Origin: Rhodocyclaceae bacterium
Lineage (GTDB): Bacteria > Pseudomonadota > Gammaproteobacteria > Burkholderiales > Rhodocyclaceae
Assembly (NCBI GenBank): GCA_016721505.1
Contig: JADKHX010000003.1
Location: forward strand, 1 to 64,000
Length of the DNA: 64,000 nt
Direction of reading: 5' to 3'
Notes under the pieces: model-generated
What the model saw: only the letters and a program-made list of their open reading frames with translations
Databases searched by the model: none
What the model was told of the DNA's origin: nothing
Made by a program: the position numbers and the translations under genes
Shown here: positions 23,298 to 32,083 of the stretch, in pieces
Layout: each line of letters begins with the position of its first letter
Position numbering within the stretch: the stretch's first letter is position 1

Positions 23298-25972
23298 GCT
23301 TTCTTCTTTACCGCTGCTTTCTTGGCTGGCGTCTTTGTTTTAGCTGCAGCCTTGGATTTCGCGGTTGCTTTCGTTTTCGTCACCTTTAACGGCGGCGTAG
23401 CGGGGGTTTCGCGAAGCGCTGCTTTGCGCCCGCGTAGCGGGTCGGCCGTACTAAGCCGACCCTCCGCACCAGCACCAACTGACGCAGGGGCGGCTTTCGT
23501 TGTCGGTTTTGCCCCGGGTTTCGCCACGCGGGCTTCAAACTCAAAGCCGACCTTGCCGGTCGCCGCATCGCGCACCAAGTAGGCCGAAAATTTCCGCTTG
23601 GTGCGATTTGAAATGAAGCCTTTGAGCAAACTGGTTCTGCCAGTCTCGAGCAGTTTCTGCATTTCGGCGCGGCTCATTTCCTGCTGCAAAATTATTTTGC
23701 CGGAGCGGAAATCGCAGGTCTTGGCAGGACCGACGGACTTCTCGCAGACGTAAGCCATTCCGTGTTCAAACACGCGACTCTGACATTTTGGACAGGCGCC
23801 CAAGGACTCTTGCGCAGTGAAATCGACTTCCTCAGCCTCGCCTTCACCCTCACCGTTGCCGAAGTCAAATTCCGGTCCGTGTTCGGCGTTGAGCTTAATC
23901 ATTGCCGCGAACGGGCGACCCATTTTGCTGCGAAAGCCTTGCACCGGGCCGATCACGCGCTTGCTCAAAAGCTCGTCCATCTCCTCAGGTTCCCACTGAC
24001 GACTGGCGACGACTTTCCACAATTTGTAATCGCATTTTTCGCAGGTGAAATGCTTATAGCCTTCGTGAATTTTTGCGCCGCATTTCGGGCAAGGCGTTTT
24101 CAAGGTGCCAAAATCCGGGTCGGCGAATTCACCGGTTTTGATGCGCTCGACCATTAATTTTGTGCGCTGTGAAATCTCGGCCATGAACTCGTCGCGTCCA
24201 AGTCGCCCGTGTTCCATTTCCTTGAGTTTGAATTCCCATTCGCCGGTCAATTCCGGCGAACGAATCTCATCAACTTTGAGTTGTTCGAGCGCGAACAACA
24301 AGGTCGTTGCCTTGGCGGTCGGCTGTAATTCGCGTCCATTGCGATGCAAATATTCCTCAAAAATTAAGCCTTCGATAGTCGCTGCGCGTGTTGCTGGCGT
24401 GCCCAAACCGCGCTCCGACATGGCCTCACGCAGTTCTTCGTCTTCAATTAGTTTGCCTGCGCCCTCCATCGCCGTGAGCAATGTAGCCTCAGTAAATCGT
24501 GGTGGTGGCTGAGTGGCTTTGGCTTTGATTTCTACATCTTTGGTCCACACCCGTTCGTTCTTTTCCAGCGCGGGTAGGTTAGGGCTCTCGTCATCTTCTT
24601 GCGATTCCTTGCCATACACCGCTAGCCATCCGGGTGTGACTAGTACTTTACCTTCGGTCTTGAAGGCTTCGCTTTCGACGCGAGTGATGCGCGTGGTGAT
24701 GTTGTACTCGGCGGCGGGGAAAAATATGCCGAGAAAACGCTTGGTCACCAAGTCATAAATCTTTTGCTCCGGCTCAGACAAGTTTTTTGGCTCCGCACCC
24801 GTAGGAATAATCGCGAAGTGATCGGAAATTTTTGCATTATTGAAAATGCGTTTGTTGGGATGCACCCAGCCGCTTTTCAAAATCGTGCTGGCGAATTTCG
24901 CATATGGCGTACCGGCCATCGCACCCAAAGTTTCTTTGACGGTGGCTATGTAGTCTTCGGGTAAATGCCGCGCGTCAGTTCGCGGATAGGTCAACACTTT
25001 GTGTTTTTCGTACAGTGCTTGTGCCAGCCCAAGCGTGTTTTTGGCCGAAAATCCGAAGCGTCCGTTGGCTTCCCGTTGTAGTGAAGTCAGGTCGTACAAC
25101 ATCGGGCAGGCTTCAACTTTCGGCTTGCTTTCTTCTTCGACGCTAGCGTGTTGGCCTAAGCATTTCCTGCGTAAGGCATCGGCCGCCGACTGCGTCCAGA
25201 TGCGTTCGGCACGTGCATGTTCGTCATCTTGCTTCTTAAATTTTTCATCAAACCAGCGCCCGCGATAGGTTCCCGCGACGCATTGAAATTCGCCTTCGAC
25301 TTCCCAATAGTCACGCGAGACAAAACTCTTAATCCGCCGCTCACGCTCAACCATGATTGCCAGTGTCGGCGTTTGTACGCGGCCCACCGGGGTTTTGTAA
25401 AAGCCGCCTTCTTTGGAATTGAAGGCGGTCATCGCCCGCGTGCCGTTGATGCCGATCAACCAATCGGCTTCTGAGCGACAGCGCGCGGCATCGGCCAGCG
25501 GCATCATTTCTTTGTCAGTGCGTAAGTGCGCGAAACCGTCTTTGATTGCAGCCGCGGTCATCGACTGCAACCACAAGCGGCGCACCGGCTTATTCAACTT
25601 GCTACCTTGCGCGTGTTGCGCGACGTAACGGAAAATCAGCTCACCTTCACGACCCGCGTCACAGGCGTTCACGAGGCCGGTGACATCTTTGCGTTTGATG
25701 AGTTTGGTCAGTAAGCGCAGACGTTCCGCAGTGCGCTCAATTGGGTTAAGCGCGAAATGCGGCGGAATCATCGGTAGATGGGTAAAGCTCCATTTCCCGC
25801 GCTTGACATCGAACTCTTCTGGCACTGTCAGCTCCAGCAAATGCCCGATAGCTGAAGAGAGTACGTAGTTTTCACTTTCGAAATATTCACCCGTTTTGGT
25901 GAAACCGCCAAGAGCTTTGGCGATGTCGTTGGCGACGGAAGGTTTCTCGGCGATGATGAGTTGCTTGGTCAT
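23294..25972 (-). CDS. topB: DNA topoisomerase III
   Basis: Type IA topoisomerase of 892 residues. N-terminal Toprim domain (QLIIAEKPSVANDIAKALGG ... NACDAGREGELIF), catalytic region with KTPVGRVQTPTLAIMVERE and LTYPRTDARHLPEDY (active Tyr), then CPKCGAKIHEGYKHFTCEKC and CPKCQSRVFEHGMAYVCE zinc-ribbon-like elements. The C-terminal basic tail (KTPAKKAAVKKKA) is preceded by an insertion encoded by a long-form dispersed repeat (23391-23483) at about residues 830-860. Start ATG 25972; a TTG at 26014 is unlikely. No clear Shine-Dalgarno is seen. Confidence 0.93.
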   Translation of the reverse strand: MTKQLIIAEKPSVANDIAKALGGFTKTGEYFESENYVLSSAIGHLLELTVPEEFDVKRGKWSFTHLPMIPPHFALNPIERTAERLRLLTKLIKRKDVTGLVNACDAGREGELIFRYVAQHAQGSKLNKPVRRLWLQSMTAAAIKDGFAHLRTDKEMMPLADAARCRSEADWLIGINGTRAMTAFNSKEGGFYKTPVGRVQTPTLAIMVERERRIKSFVSRDYWEVEGEFQCVAGTYRGRWFDEKFKKQDDEHARAERIWTQSAADALRRKCLGQHASVEEESKPKVEACPMLYDLTSLQREANGRFGFSAKNTLGLAQALYEKHKVLTYPRTDARHLPEDYIATVKETLGAMAGTPYAKFASTILKSGWVHPNKRIFNNAKISDHFAIIPTGAEPKNLSEPEQKIYDLVTKRFLGIFFPAAEYNITTRITRVESEAFKTEGKVLVTPGWLAVYGKESQEDDESPNLPALEKNERVWTKDVEIKAKATQPPPRFTEATLLTAMEGAGKLIEDEELREAMSERGLGTPATRAATIEGLIFEEYLHRNGRELQPTAKATTLLFALEQLKVDEIRSPELTGEWEFKLKEMEHGRLGRDEFMAEISQRTKLMVERIKTGEFADPDFGTLKTPCPKCGAKIHEGYKHFTCEKCDYKLWKVVASRQWEPEEMDELLSKRVIGPVQGFRSKMGRPFAAMIKLNAEHGPEFDFGNGEGEGEAEEVDFTAQESLGACPKCQSRVFEHGMAYVCEKSVGPAKTCDFRSGKIILQQEMSRAEMQKLLETGRTSLLKGFISNRTKRKFSAYLVRDAATGKVGFEFEARVAKPGAKPTTKAAPASVGAGAEGRLSTADPLRGRKAALRETPATPPLKVTKTKATAKSKAAAKTKTPAKKAAVKKKA
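23391..23483 (+). repeat. dispersed repeat, long form, in topB
   Basis: Plus strand: GGGGTTTCGCG, hairpin GCGAAGC-GCT-GCTTTGC (imperfect), GCGTAGCG, hairpin GTCGGCC-GTACTA-AGCCGAC (one mismatch), then CACCAGCACCAACTG. On the coding strand it reads SVGAGAEGRLSTADPLRG then RKAALRETPATPP. The second frame used for the same element in priA and nrtB is different. Confidence 0.9.
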
Positions 25973-26103
25973 TTTTTTGGTTTGAAGCGTCAAAAAACAG
26001 GCGTTCGAGATCAAGAGTGGCAGCGCATCTTAAGCGTGCCACTTCAAAAAAAGCAAATCGGTTCTAGTGCGGGGCGGGAAATGCGGCGAGCAAATGCGCC
26101 CAA

Positions 26104-26595
26104 TTAGTTCAGCAAAATTCGCATCACTGCAGCATCGGTGGGCGAGTCAACTTCTGCATCAAACTCATCGTCGGCGAGCAATTCTTCAAGTATCAAGGCA
26201 TCAATCGCATGTTGTCGTCGCCATACGACAGCCAGCACAATCACCTTGAGTCTATCCACACTAATGGTTACTGTAGGCAAAGCGAGCGCACGTTCAATGA
26301 TCGTTTCGCGCAACACGGCATCGATGGCTTCAGCGTGCTCAAGAAAAGCCAAAAAACCGCGCGCTTCGGTGGATAGCTTTTCTTGCTCAGTAGCCGTGTA
26401 GATCCTTATCGCGCCCGTGCCGTGCAGCATTGGTACGAGACTTTCGGCGTGACCCAAACCATCGAGCCAAAGCAACGCCGCTGAAATATCGTCTGCCTCA
26501 AAACCTGCAGCAGCAAGTTTTTGGGTCAGCACGGCAGGCGCCGGGCAGGCGTCCGGCTGATAGTTTTCAAACAGGTAAACGAGAATATCAATCAT
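26104..26595 (-). CDS. smg: Smg family protein (DUF494)
   Basis: 163 residues: MIDILVYLFENYQPDACP and AAGFEADDISAALLWLDGL are typical Smg openings, and the C terminus LDALILEELLADDEFD-like region fits. Start two bases after the dprA stop, so it is in the LysM-dprA-smg operon, as in most beta- and gammaproteobacteria. Function is not established. Confidence 0.92.
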   Translation of the reverse strand: MIDILVYLFENYQPDACPAPAVLTQKLAAAGFEADDISAALLWLDGLGHAESLVPMLHGTGAIRIYTATEQEKLSTEARGFLAFLEHAEAIDAVLRETIIERALALPTVTISVDRLKVIVLAVVWRRQHAIDALILEELLADDEFDAEVDSPTDAAVMRILLN

Positions 26596-26597
26596 GA

Positions 26598-27707
26598 TTA
26601 GTTAAGTCGTTGATAAAGACCACCAGGCAGTTGTGCGACTTGTCCAGCCAGCTCCATTGGTAGCAGGATGGCAAGGAGATCGGCGGGAGTCAAGCCGCTG
26701 CGTGCCGCAATTGTTTCAAGGTTTGTCGGTGACTGACCGAGGGCGGCAAGGATTTTGGCTTCGTTTGACGGCTTATCACCCTCGTCGAGTGGCGATTTTT
26801 GATTGTGCTTAACCATATGTGGAGGGCGATCTACACGCAATTCCTCCAAAATATCTTCTGCGGTTTCCACCAGCTTTGCGCCTTGCCGTATCAATTGATG
26901 GCACCCGCGTGCCATTGGTGAATGAATCGAACCGGGGATGGCAAACACCTCGCGACCGGCATCTGCGGCAAGACGTGCGGTAATGAGTGAGCCGCTGTTC
27001 AGTGCGGCCTCAATCACCAAGGTGCCTTTGCCTAGTCCAGCAATGATGCGATTGCGACGGGGGAAATTGTTTGCCAATGCCGCCGTGCCCAGTGGAAACT
27101 CGGAAATGATTGCGCCGCGCTCGGCCAGTTCGCGCCCCAGAGCCACATTTCTAGCCGGATAAATCCTGTCAGCACCAGTGCCGATGATCGCTACCGTGCT
27201 GGCGGCGGTTTCCAGCCCACCACGGTGCGCGGCGGCATCGATTCCTAGTGCTAGGCCACTAACAATGGTCAGACCTGCGTCACCTAGGGTTTTGGCGAAG
27301 GCAGTGGCATCACGCTCACCTTGCGCGGTCGCATTACGGCTACCGACGATGGCTAGCATCGGTTTGTTCAATAACTCCCGGCGCCCTTTGCAATATAGAA
27401 GCACTGGTGGATCAGCCGCATCGAGCAGCGCCTTTGGATAGTCGGAATCCGCCAAAGTGAAAATGCTGTTACCTGCCTCGCTAGCCCATGCTAATGCGGC
27501 ATCTATTGCGGGAAAATTTGCTTCGTGCTTGAACAGAAATTTCTGGGTAGCGATTTCCCCGATCACGCCGCGCAAAGCGCTAGGGCTTGCCGAAAAAATT
27601 GCTTCCGGCAAACCGAAGGCGCCGAGAAGTTTGCGCTGCGTTTCGGCGCCTATGCCGGGGATTAGTGACAGCCGCAACCAAGCCGCCAAATCTGGCGGTG
27701 TAGACAT
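26598..27707 (-). CDS. dprA: DNA-processing protein DprA
   Basis: 369 residues; loads RecA on incoming single-stranded DNA during natural transformation. N-terminal SAM-like region (LAAWLRLSLIPGIGAETQRKLL), Rossmann core with LAIVGSRNATAQGERDA, GLALGIDAAAHRGGL, GTGADRIYPARN and SEFPLGTAALANNFPRRNRIIAGL, and a C-terminal winged-helix-like domain (LAALGQSPTNLETIAARSGL). Complete and intact. Confidence 0.95.
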   Translation of the reverse strand: MSTPPDLAAWLRLSLIPGIGAETQRKLLGAFGLPEAIFSASPSALRGVIGEIATQKFLFKHEANFPAIDAALAWASEAGNSIFTLADSDYPKALLDAADPPVLLYCKGRRELLNKPMLAIVGSRNATAQGERDATAFAKTLGDAGLTIVSGLALGIDAAAHRGGLETAASTVAIIGTGADRIYPARNVALGRELAERGAIISEFPLGTAALANNFPRRNRIIAGLGKGTLVIEAALNSGSLITARLAADAGREVFAIPGSIHSPMARGCHQLIRQGAKLVETAEDILEELRVDRPPHMVKHNQKSPLDEGDKPSNEAKILAALGQSPTNLETIAARSGLTPADLLAILLPMELAGQVAQLPGGLYQRLN

Positions 27708-27730
27708 GCGTTAGTCGAACAAAAACAACA

Positions 27731-28777
27731 TCAAGGTGTCCGTACCGTATCGCCTAGTGAAATGGCACGGCCAGCGCTCATTACCAACGCGTACGAAACT
27801 TGATCGAACACACGGAATACAAATACTAAGCCGTTGCGAGAATTGGGTAGTTGGTAGCTGGCGACGGACTCATACTTTTGTCGGCCTTGACGATCCTCGA
27901 CCGTAGGGCCAGCCAGTTCAGTGACCAATACATGGCCACGTTCAATACCGTCCTTCTTGCCCAAATTTATGGTGATCACCGAATTGGTTCCGGCAAAGCG
28001 CAGACCGCCAGGAATCCCTAGGACCCGCCCGCTCATTGCCGTTTCAGGCGCATGCGGCAAGTAGCTTGGTACATCTTGAATCGGCGCAGGAAGCAAGCGA
28101 TCACCGGCAGTGATTTCCAGCTTACTGGTGAGTATGCGGAACTCGCTTAACTGACCGTTTTGCACCCATTTTGCTGTGCCAAGCAAGATCGCTTCATGAC
28201 CTAAAACCGCTTTAGTCGTTGGATCAATCAATGCGGTAGAAGGGCGAAAAATTTGCCACAGAGAGGCACTGGTGGTCACTGGTGTCGTGTAAATCTGATC
28301 GCCGGCGCCAGCTATCACGCGGCCATCGCCAAGCGCTACAACCCGCGCCACGCCTTCCATGCCAGCGGCTTCCATGACCAAGGGTTCGGTCAAGAACGGC
28401 TCGATAACGGTCGGCGAAATCGACGGAATTCCGACTTTGAATTGCTCGATGTATTCGCGTGGTACCAGTTTCACCGTGCTGATCTCCATTGTCGGTGAAC
28501 TGCCGCTGGTGTTGAGCGTTAGCACTTGGCCGGGGTAAATACGCTGTGGATTTTTTACTTCGTCTTTATTTAGCTGCCAAAGATCGCCCCAGCGATGCGG
28601 ATCTTTGAGAAACTTGGTGGCAAGGCCAAACAAGGTGTCGCCAGGCAACACGACATAACGCTCAGGTGCGCCGGCCACCAATTCCAATGGTTTGCTGGGC
28701 GCGGCAGTGGCGGCCAACGCTGGCGTGCCAACGCTGGCAATGGTGCTGAGGAAGAGCGCGAATATAATGCGACGCAT
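27731..28777 (-). CDS. LysM-domain exported protein
   Basis: 348 residues with a signal peptide (RRIIFALFLSTIASVGTPALA) and one LysM domain (YVVLPGDTLFGLATKFLKDPHRWGDLWQLNKDEVKNPQRIYPGQVL) near residues 40-90. The remaining 250 residues are a conserved domain without a clear name (RVVALGDGRVIAGAGDQIY; RVLGIPGGLRFAGTNSVITINLGKKDGIERGHVLV). The gene usually precedes dprA in betaproteobacteria, as it does here. Likely acts in the periplasm on peptidoglycan. Confidence 0.88.
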   Translation of the reverse strand: MRRIIFALFLSTIASVGTPALAATAAPSKPLELVAGAPERYVVLPGDTLFGLATKFLKDPHRWGDLWQLNKDEVKNPQRIYPGQVLTLNTSGSSPTMEISTVKLVPREYIEQFKVGIPSISPTVIEPFLTEPLVMEAAGMEGVARVVALGDGRVIAGAGDQIYTTPVTTSASLWQIFRPSTALIDPTTKAVLGHEAILLGTAKWVQNGQLSEFRILTSKLEITAGDRLLPAPIQDVPSYLPHAPETAMSGRVLGIPGGLRFAGTNSVITINLGKKDGIERGHVLVTELAGPTVEDRQGRQKYESVASYQLPNSRNGLVFVFRVFDQVSYALVMSAGRAISLGDTVRTP

Positions 28778-28876
28778 GGTGTTGTCTCCTGCGGGATGAT
28801 CCCGACATTTTTCCAGATGTGCACGCCGATTCTGCCCGACATTGCGTCGTACATCAATTCCTTAAAGAGTAGATTC

Positions 28877-29380
28877 ATGGCCTTATTGCCGATTTTGCAT
28901 TACCCTGATCCACGCTTGCACACCCGCGCTACGCCCATCAAAACGGTGGACGCGACGATACGCAAGCTTGCCGCCGACATGGCCGAGACCATGTACGCCG
29001 CGCCGGGCATAGGCTTGGCGGCGACCCAAGTCAATCAACACCTGCGTATGGTGGTGATTGATGTGTCGGACGATAAATCCGAGTTGCTGACCTTTATCAA
29101 CCCAGAATTGATCGAAAAATCCGGCGAATGCGAAGGCGAAGAAGGCTGCCTTTCGGTACCCGGAATTTACGAAACGGTAAAACGCGCTTCGCATATTGTG
29201 GTGCGTGCCTTGAATGTCGACGGTAAGGAATTTGTCCTCGCCGCCGACGATTTGCTGGCGGTTTGCATACAACACGAAATGGATCATCTTGACGGCAAAG
29301 TTTTTGTCGAATATCTGTCGCGACTGAAGCAAACGCGCATTAAAGCCAAGCTCATCAAACAATCGCGCGAGACCTTCTAG
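28877..29380 (+). CDS. def: peptide deformylase
   Basis: 167 residues with all three family motifs: GIGLAATQ, EGCLSVP and HEMDHLDG, giving the Cys and two His metal ligands and catalytic Glu. Removes the formyl group from new proteins. Start ATG 28877 (MALLPILHYPDPRL); the upstream part of the open frame overlaps the divergent LysM gene and is not coding. Its stop overlaps the fmt start by one base. Confidence 0.96.
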   Translation: MALLPILHYPDPRLHTRATPIKTVDATIRKLAADMAETMYAAPGIGLAATQVNQHLRMVVIDVSDDKSELLTFINPELIEKSGECEGEEGCLSVPGIYETVKRASHIVVRALNVDGKEFVLAADDLLAVCIQHEMDHLDGKVFVEYLSRLKQTRIKAKLIKQSRETF

Positions 29381-30309
29381 TGCGGATTATTTTTGCCGGA
29401 ACGCCGGAATTCGCCGAGCAAGCTTTGGCGGCGCTGATTACTGTGGGCCATGAGATTGTGCTGGTATTGACCCAGCCAGATCGACCCGCCGGGCGCGGCA
29501 TGCATTTACAGGCGAGTGCGGTAAAAAAACTTGCACAGGCGCATGGCATCTCCGTGTATCAACCTGAACGGCTCAAAGATCCGGCAACGCATGCGCCGAT
29601 TCGTGCGGCTTGCGACAATTTTGGCGCAGAAATCATGGTGGTCGCGGCCTACGGGCTGATATTGCCGCAAGCGGTACTCGATATTCCGCCGCGCGGTTGC
29701 TTGAATATCCATGCCTCTTTGCTGCCACGTTGGCGCGGTGCCGCGCCGATTCATCGCGCCATCGAAGCGGGAGATGCAAGCACCGGCATCACCATCATGC
29801 AAATGGACGCTGGTTTGGATACCGGCGCGATGTTGTTGCAGGAGTCGGTGGATATTTCGGCCGACGATACAACCGGAAGTTTGCACAACAAATTGGCGCG
29901 CGTTGGGGGCAACTTGATCGTCAATGCCTTGGCGCAAATTGATACTTTGACGCCGACGCTGCAACCGAACGCAGGCGTTACTTACGCGACCAAAATCAGT
30001 AAGACCGAAGCGCAGCTTGATTGGAGCGAAGCAGCCGAAATCTTGGCACGAAAGATTCGTGCATTTAATCCATTCCCCGGCGCGACGTTTAATCTGGATG
30101 GTGAGCCAGTCAAGGTTTGGCGTGCGGAAACGCTCGGTGAATCGGGCAAGCCAGAACATGCACCAGGTCAACTCCTCACCACGGATCGCAAGGCAATCGA
30201 CGTGGCTTGCGGGCAAGGCACATTGCGCTTGCTAGAGCTACAAAGTCCGGGCGGACGGCGTGTCACCAGCACCAACTGGCTAAACGCCAAACAGCTACGC
30301 CACCACTAA
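29380..30309 (+). CDS. fmt: methionyl-tRNA formyltransferase
   Basis: 309 residues; formylates initiator Met-tRNA. RIIFAGTPEFAEQAL, PDRPAGRGM, LNIHASLLPRWRGAAPIHRAI with the catalytic Asn-His and DAGLDTGAML are diagnostic. GTG start shares one base with the def stop. The last residues, GGRRVTSTNWLNAKQL, contain a short dispersed repeat (30257-30280) at the position where relatives have a variable tail after LQxxGGRR, about ten residues before the stop. Confidence 0.95.
   Translation: MRIIFAGTPEFAEQALAALITVGHEIVLVLTQPDRPAGRGMHLQASAVKKLAQAHGISVYQPERLKDPATHAPIRAACDNFGAEIMVVAAYGLILPQAVLDIPPRGCLNIHASLLPRWRGAAPIHRAIEAGDASTGITIMQMDAGLDTGAMLLQESVDISADDTTGSLHNKLARVGGNLIVNALAQIDTLTPTLQPNAGVTYATKISKTEAQLDWSEAAEILARKIRAFNPFPGATFNLDGEPVKVWRAETLGESGKPEHAPGQLLTTDRKAIDVACGQGTLRLLELQSPGGRRVTSTNWLNAKQLRHH
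30257..30280 (+). repeat. dispersed repeat, short form, in fmt 3' end
   Basis: GGCGTGTCACCAGCACC then AACTGGC; read as RVTSTNW, a third reading frame compared with nasA and priA. Confidence 0.88.
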
Positions 30310-30385
30310 CGTGCATGCTCATGAGTGCCACCCGTAGATGATGAAATACGCGAAATGCGGCATAAACGCCCGCCCCTCCCATCCT

Positions 30386-30403
30386 CCCCTCACGGGGAGG
30401 CTA
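30386..30403. repeat. GC hairpin between convergent fmt and panE-like genes
   Basis: CCTCCCC-TCAC-GGGGAGG, a 7-bp perfect stem related in composition to the REP-like pair in nasA. No T-tract; may be a REP remnant or a weak bidirectional terminator. Confidence 0.5.
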
Positions 30404-30439
30404 CGAGTTGGCTCGCTACGCTCGGAGTTCGATGTGGCA

Positions 30440-31453
30440 TCAAATTACGTCGTTTCGCGTTAAATTTTCTGGCGACAAATTCGGCGAACCGGCTTTAGTG
30501 GCTTCGGCTTGTCGAATCGCCTCCGTGACGCGCTCGCACAGTGGCGCATTCAGTCCGTGTTGTTTGGCCAGCGCAATTACCGCACCTTGCAAATAATCGA
30601 TTTCAGTCATCCGTCCCAAGGCCAAATCTTCGGACATTGAGGAGCGCGCAGTGCGGTCTATGGTTAGCGTCGCGGCCATAGCGTGGCGGAAAATCGGAGT
30701 TGGCAAGCGGAATAAAAAAGGAATAAATCGCGAAGGCAATGGGGTGAGCTTGGCAGGTGAAATATTGGCGCGCGACATCGCGGCGAGAGCTTCATCCATC
30801 ATCACTGCCTGCAGCCGTCGCCAGCGAATGTCATGCAATTGATCGTACAAAGGCAGGCCAGAGAGCGCATTGAGCGCGTTGTTCAAATTGAGCAGCAACT
30901 TACCCCATAAGATTGACTGCATGTCGGCATGCGCTCGGCACTCAAGTCCGACTACATTGAACAGTGGCTCTAGCGTGGGCGCGTGTGTTGGAACGTAGAG
31001 CGCGCTCTCGGTGGCCTGGTGAAATTTACCATCGCCCAACTGCACCACGTTGAAGCCAACCATGCCTGGATAGACGGTGCGTCCGCCACAACCGGCGCGC
31101 AAGGTGTCGGCATTGCCGATGCCATTTTGAAAACTAACGATAAGCGCATCGGGTCGCGCGTGACTGTTAATTTGTGCCGCGATTTCAGCGCTCGCGGCGC
31201 TTTTTACGGTGACCAAAATAATGTCCGCTGTTGCCAAGGCTGCTGCATCAGTGGCGAGGCCAAATTGCCCGGCGACCAAATATCGTCTGCGTCCGTGGTG
31301 GTCGCTAATTGTCAGGCCGTTCTTGCGCAATTCTTCGCCTAAGCGTGGTCGAAGTAACAAACGCACATCTCGCCCCGCCAAGGCAAGTGCCCCGCCCACA
31401 TAACAGCCAATGCTACCGGCACCGGCAATCACAATTTTGGGTGAGGCGGCCAT
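30440..31453 (-). CDS. panE: ketopantoate reductase family protein
   Basis: 337 residues: Rossmann nucleotide-binding start KIVIAGAGSIGCYVGGALALAGRDV, then LVTVKSAASAEIAAQI, SFQNGIGNADTLRA and the C-terminal helical domain with SILWGKLLLNLNNALNALSGLPLYD and TEIDYLQGAVIALAKQHGLNAPLCERV, all matching 2-dehydropantoate 2-reductases. AGGAG five bases before ATG 31453 fixes the start; the longer reading to 31543 is discarded. Whether it is the pantothenate enzyme or a paralogue cannot be told. Confidence 0.88.
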   Translation of the reverse strand: MAASPKIVIAGAGSIGCYVGGALALAGRDVRLLLRPRLGEELRKNGLTISDHHGRRRYLVAGQFGLATDAAALATADIILVTVKSAASAEIAAQINSHARPDALIVSFQNGIGNADTLRAGCGGRTVYPGMVGFNVVQLGDGKFHQATESALYVPTHAPTLEPLFNVVGLECRAHADMQSILWGKLLLNLNNALNALSGLPLYDQLHDIRWRRLQAVMMDEALAAMSRANISPAKLTPLPSRFIPFLFRLPTPIFRHAMAATLTIDRTARSSMSEDLALGRMTEIDYLQGAVIALAKQHGLNAPLCERVTEAIRQAEATKAGSPNLSPENLTRNDVI

Positions 31454-31806
31454 AAAACTCCTAGGCGGATAAAGGAAACCGTAAAGTGTAATTGAACTGT
31501 TCCGACGCGCCTCATCTAATTCTCTGCGCAATTGCGGGCGCATCGTTACCCGAACTTACGCAAAACGCCCACCAGGTTTTTTCAACTAGCTGAAAACTTC
31601 CAATCTGATGACTGTGTCATTGAATCTTGGTAAGGAAGTATTGACTACGCGCGTGGCATCACGAAACAAACGGCGAACGCGCATGCGGAAACTGCATAAA
31701 TGACGATCACGCACCCGTTGTCGGCTAGTGGGCTACATAGGCTGGTTGCGAAGCATCCAAGTAATGGAGCGCGCATCGCCAGATGGCAAGCGAGGTGCAG
31801 CGCCAA
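31454..31806. other. 353-bp stretch without a recognisable gene
   Basis: Contains the upstream region of the ketopantoate reductase gene. I saw no convincing ORF, tRNA, repeat or terminator in it. Confidence 0.5.
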
Positions 31807-31983
31807 TTAACCGGGTGTATCACCTACAGTCGGCTCGACCTGCGCCGCCGCATCATCGGTCGCAACCTCGCTGCCCGTCGCACCTTCTTTCGCCGCAGCT
31901 TTCTTGGCTAATTTTTCAGCCTTTTTTTGCTGTTTCTGAATGTCGCGCTGACGCTTTTCAAAGCTGTAATTGGGTTTGGCCAT
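31807..31983 (-). CDS. small basic conserved protein, 58 residues
   Basis: ATG 31983 to TAA 31807. It begins MAKPNYSFEKRQRDIQKQQK and continues with a Lys/Ala-rich helix (KAEKLAKKAAAKEG) and an acidic tail (VATDDAAAQVEPTVGDTPG). The MAKPNYSFEKRQRE-type opening is a recurring signature of short hypothetical proteins in proteobacteria, so this is a real gene even though it is very short. Function unknown; possibly a nucleic-acid-associated helix. Confidence 0.75.
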   Translation of the reverse strand: MAKPNYSFEKRQRDIQKQQKKAEKLAKKAAAKEGATGSEVATDDAAAQVEPTVGDTPG

Positions 31984-32046
31984 GAGTTGTTCGTGCTTCC
32001 AATTAAGTTAATTGTGTAAGTGACACAGGATAGCGAGGTTTGCCAC

Positions 32047-32068
32047 CTAGCGCTCGCAAGAGCGCTAG
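32047..32068. terminator. hairpin with GCAA tetraloop after the HAD gene
   Basis: CTAGCGCTC-GCAA-GAGCGCTAG, a perfect 9-bp stem with a GNRA-type loop on the plus strand, 16 bp downstream of the HAD phosphatase stop. No U-tract follows on the minus strand, so termination is uncertain. Confidence 0.5.
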
Positions 32069-32083
32069 AAAGCCAACGGTTTT

